From RGIG3009 sp045541305 (GTDB taxonomy: Bacteria; Bacillota; Clostridia; Oscillospirales; Acutalibacteraceae), in contig JAZQIV010000049.1 in NCBI GenBank assembly GCA_045541305.1, forward strand, positions 1 through 8,364: DNA of 8,364 nt. The letters are read 5' to 3'. Below the pieces are notes generated by a model. That model made no database searches and was not told the DNA's origin. It saw only the letters and a program-made list of their open reading frames with translations. Position 1 is the stretch's first letter. Every line of letters starts with the position of its first letter. Made by a program: the position numbers and the translations under genes. Of the stretch, positions 6,250-8,364 are shown piece after piece.

Positions 6250-7441
6250 ATTGCTTGCTGCCCTTGGCACCGCCGATGGAAACAGCAGATAAGATGTTGG
6301 TATCGTAGCTGAAGTTCAGCGCTTCACGTTCGCGGTGGCGTTTGAATGCCAGCTGTAACATGGTATCCAACAATTGGTCAAACGGCAGCCCGGCCGCTTC
6401 CCATAAGTAAAACGATAACGAGCCCGGAATGGTGTTGATCTCGTTAACCCACAGCTCACCGGTTTCGGGATTGTTCAAAAAGTCAATGCGCGCCACACCG
6501 CTGCAGCCTAATGTGCGGAACGTTTTCACAGCCAGCGCCTGCACCTTTTCGGCCAGTTCATCGGGGATATCCGCAGGGCAACGGCGTTTTAAATCCGACA
6601 TACCGCCGGATTTACCCGATTTCGAATTCTTGCTGCCGCTTAAATACTTGTCGCGGTAGCTCAAAATCTCATCACTGTTGATCGGCTCTTCACACACCGA
6701 GGGACGCGCGTCCTCCGTGTCGCCCAGCACCGCACAGTTGATTTCACGCAACGGGGTAATGGCTTTTTCCACCAGCACGCGGGGCGCAAACCCGAATGCT
6801 TCGTCCAAAGCGGCAATCAATTTGTCGCGATTATCCGCGCGGGCAATACCGACCGAAGAGCCCAGATTCACCGGCTTGACGATCACCGGATACCCGATGC
6901 CGCTTTCGATGCGGTCAGCAATGATATCGGCGTTCAGCGCATACTCTTTTCCGTAAAACGCCAGTGCAGGCAAAACCGGCACCCCCGCGTGATTCAGCAC
7001 GGCTTTCATTTGATATTTATCCATACCCAAAGCCGAAGAGAGAATATCGCACGCGGCATACGGCACGTTCAGCATTTCCAGCATGCCCATCAGCGTGCCG
7101 TCCTCCACGTTGGTGCCGTGCACCACGGGCAACGCCACCTCAAAGGAACCAATAACGTTATTGCCGAATTTTTTGGCAGGATAACGGATCATATCCACAC
7201 CGTTTTCCGAAGGTACCAGCAACACCTGTGTGGCGGCGGCTAAGCACGCCTTCATATCGCGGTACGTTTCCACTTTACCCAGCGCCTCGCCGGTGTAAAA
7301 ACGGTTCTCTTTGGAAATATACAACGGAATCGGTTCATACTTGTCACGGTCCAGCGCACAGAACGCCTGAATACCCGAAATAATGGATACCTCATGCTCC
7401 ACACTGCGACCGCCAAACAGAACGGCAACCTTGGTTTTCAT
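6248..7441 (-). CDS. ddl: D-alanine--D-alanine ligase
   Basis: ATP-dependent cytoplasmic ligase joining two D-alanines for peptidoglycan (ATP-grasp fold, 397 residues; usual length about 305-370). Motifs in order: GGRSVEHEVS (10-19, E15 at the position of E. coli DdlB Glu15), HGTNVEDG (108-115), VIVKPVNLGSSVGI (186-199, ATP-grasp lysine and the LGSS loop), YRDKYLS (262-268, omega-loop K265-Y266 as in D-Ala-D-Ala enzymes), ARIDF (317-321, R318) and NEINTIPG (333-340, metal-binding E334 and N336). Oddities are a Ser/Gly/Lys-rich insertion of about 13 residues after KYLS, Val at 112 where HGxxGEDG has Gly, and Tyr345 where DdlB has Ser281. The ATG at 7441 is chosen over a GTG at 7450 because GAGGGG (7450-7455) is spaced 8 nt from the ATG but touches the GTG. 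It lies 12 bp downstream of murF, in the same operon. Genuine Ddl is much likelier than a Van-type ligase. Confidence 0.93.
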   Translation of the reverse strand: MKTKVAVLFGGRSVEHEVSIISGIQAFCALDRDKYEPIPLYISKENRFYTGEALGKVETYRDMKACLAAATQVLLVPSENGVDMIRYPAKKFGNNVIGSFEVALPVVHGTNVEDGTLMGMLEMLNVPYAACDILSSALGMDKYQMKAVLNHAGVPVLPALAFYGKEYALNADIIADRIESGIGYPVIVKPVNLGSSVGIARADNRDKLIAALDEAFGFAPRVLVEKAITPLREINCAVLGDTEDARPSVCEEPINSDEILSYRDKYLSGSKNSKSGKSGGMSDLKRRCPADIPDELAEKVQALAVKTFRTLGCSGVARIDFLNNPETGELWVNEINTIPGSLSFYLWEAAGLPFDQLLDTMLQLAFKRHREREALNFSYDTNILSAVSIGGAKGSKQ

Positions 7442-7453
7442 TCGTAACACCCC

Positions 7454-8364
7454 TCAAAAATTATCCGGTAAATCGTTTTCCAACAATACAATGCGCGTGC
7501 CGTTGCAGGGCAGCGCTTTCAATTTCTGCAAGCCCTCGTTGAGCGTCTGTACCACCAAAATCTGCTGTTCGGGAAACCCGGCGGCAAGCAATCCTTCGCG
7601 CAGCGGCGGTGCCTGCTTGAGCCCCACCAACACGGCAACGTCGCAGCAATCCGCCGCATATTCGCCCAGTTCGCGGTTTAAGACCTCCTGCCGCTCACCG
7701 AGTTCCACCATGCCGGGCGTTACCAGCACTCGTTGCGCATCAAATTGCTTGAGCACATCCAATGCGCCGCGGAATCCGGCGGGGTTGGAATTGTAGGCAT
7801 CGTCAATGTACCCGTTCGGTAATAACTGCAAACGGTGCTCCACGGGCTTGAGCATCCGTACGGCGTACGCCATTTCGGGAAGCGAAATTCCCAAATGATA
7901 CGCTACCGCAATGCAGCCCGCCAGATTTTGAATGTTGTGCGTACCGAGCAGTTTGGTCGTGAACGTTTGCGATTCGCCGCCGATCGTTATCGTGAAGGTG
8001 GAACCGCTCAGCGCCACCCGCAGATCGGAAACGCACACGGCACCGCTTTGCAGCCCGTACAAAACGGTGGGGCACAGCGGCTCACGCTCTGCTAACCGTG
8101 AGCGAATGTATGGGTTATCGCCGCAGGCAAACAATCGGCCGTCGGCAGGTAATGCATCCGCCAGTTCAAATTTGGTGGAGATAATGGTATCAATCGTTTT
8201 AAATGTTTCCAGGTGCTGCTCACCGATCGAACTGATGATACCGTATTGCGGCGAAACCAGATCGCAGATCTCGGCAATATCGCCCTTGTTTTTGGCGCCC
8301 ATCTCCGCAATGAAGATTTGGTGAGACGGGCGCAGCCGCTCACGGATGGTGCGTACCACACCCA
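7454..8364 (-). CDS. murF: UDP-N-acetylmuramoyl-tripeptide--D-alanyl-D-alanine ligase (MurF), 5' end cut by window
   Basis: Mur ligase that adds the D-Ala-D-Ala dipeptide to UDP-MurNAc-tripeptide in the cytoplasm, using the product of the downstream ddl. About 303 residues are visible, entering in frame at the right edge as Gly-Val-Val-Arg-Thr-Ile-Arg-Glu. Counting from the Val codon at 8359, motifs are IAEMGAKNKGDI (17-28), SIGEQHLETF (44-53), LGTHNIQNLAG (138-148, central-domain His-Asn), KPVEHRLQ (171-178), IDDAYNSNP (185-193), VTPGMVELG (213-221) and the C-terminal LLENDLPDNF (292-301). The MurF C-terminal domain is complete. Compared with about 450 residues for the family, roughly the first 150, including the UDP-binding domain and P-loop, lie outside the window. 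The GTG at 8359 is internal, not a start. The TGA stop overlaps the ddl ribosome binding site, implying tight co-expression. The promoter must lie beyond the window. Confidence 0.94.
   Translation of the reverse strand, partial: GVVRTIRERLRPSHQIFIAEMGAKNKGDIAEICDLVSPQYGIISSIGEQHLETFKTIDTIISTKFELADALPADGRLFACGDNPYIRSRLAEREPLCPTVLYGLQSGAVCVSDLRVALSGSTFTITIGGESQTFTTKLLGTHNIQNLAGCIAVAYHLGISLPEMAYAVRMLKPVEHRLQLLPNGYIDDAYNSNPAGFRGALDVLKQFDAQRVLVTPGMVELGERQEVLNRELGEYAADCCDVAVLVGLKQAPPLREGLLAAGFPEQQILVVQTLNEGLQKLKALPCNGTRIVLLENDLPDNF

Noticed and set aside
6248..7441. Vancomycin-resistance type D-Ala-D-Lac or D-Ala-D-Ser ligase
   Set aside because: The omega loop keeps the Lys-Tyr pair typical of D-Ala-D-Ala enzymes. 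The gene is coupled to murF with no vanH, vanX, vanT or vanRS genes visible.
1..8364. Mobile island or phage-related segment
   Set aside because: No transposase, integrase, direct repeats, tRNA boundary or obvious shift in base composition; every gene is an ordinary envelope or ion-transport gene in orderly units.

Overview
The window looks like an ordinary chromosomal stretch from a Gram-positive bacterium. The likely group is Clostridia of the Oscillospiraceae/Ruminococcaceae type. The pointers are teichoic-acid-type genes (CDP-glycerol synthesis and glycerophosphate transfer), strong AGGAGG-like ribosome binding sites, textbook sigma-A promoters, intrinsic hairpin terminators, base composition near 50% GC by eye, and MurF/Ddl sequences of clostridial flavour. 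The taxonomic call is inference. I see no IS element, integrase, phage gene, CRISPR array, tRNA or rRNA.

Layout. (1) Positions 1-4018, plus strand: a tight cell-surface polymer operon. It holds a Wzx-type flippase (cut by the left edge), a CDP-glycerol glycerophosphotransferase, a membrane acyltransferase and glycerol-3-phosphate cytidylyltransferase (TagD). Gaps are -4, 15 and 15 bp, and the operon ends at a strong bidirectional hairpin. (2) Positions 4027-5322, minus strand: a CPA2-type cation/proton antiporter converging on that hairpin. (3) Positions 5323-5514: a compact divergent promoter region. Two near-consensus promoters stand back to back, their -35 boxes lie inside a 9-bp inverted repeat, and the rightward transcript has a hairpin-bearing leader. 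(4) Positions 5515-6198, plus strand: an MgtC/SapB-family membrane protein, ending at a second bidirectional hairpin. (5) Positions 6248-8364, minus strand: a murF-ddl pair (murF cut by the right edge) that makes D-Ala-D-Ala and loads it onto the peptidoglycan precursor.

Together the genes concern the cell envelope. The first operon supplies CDP-glycerol, transfers glycerol phosphate to a lipid-linked acceptor, probably acylates it, and flips the product outward. The last pair completes the peptidoglycan stem peptide. The central divergent pair handles ion or proton homeostasis.

The most notable points are the symmetric divergent promoter, the structured mgtC leader, a Ddl with three departures from the classical active-site pattern, and the pairing of a Wzx-type flippase with teichoic-acid enzymes. 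No clearly new system is visible.
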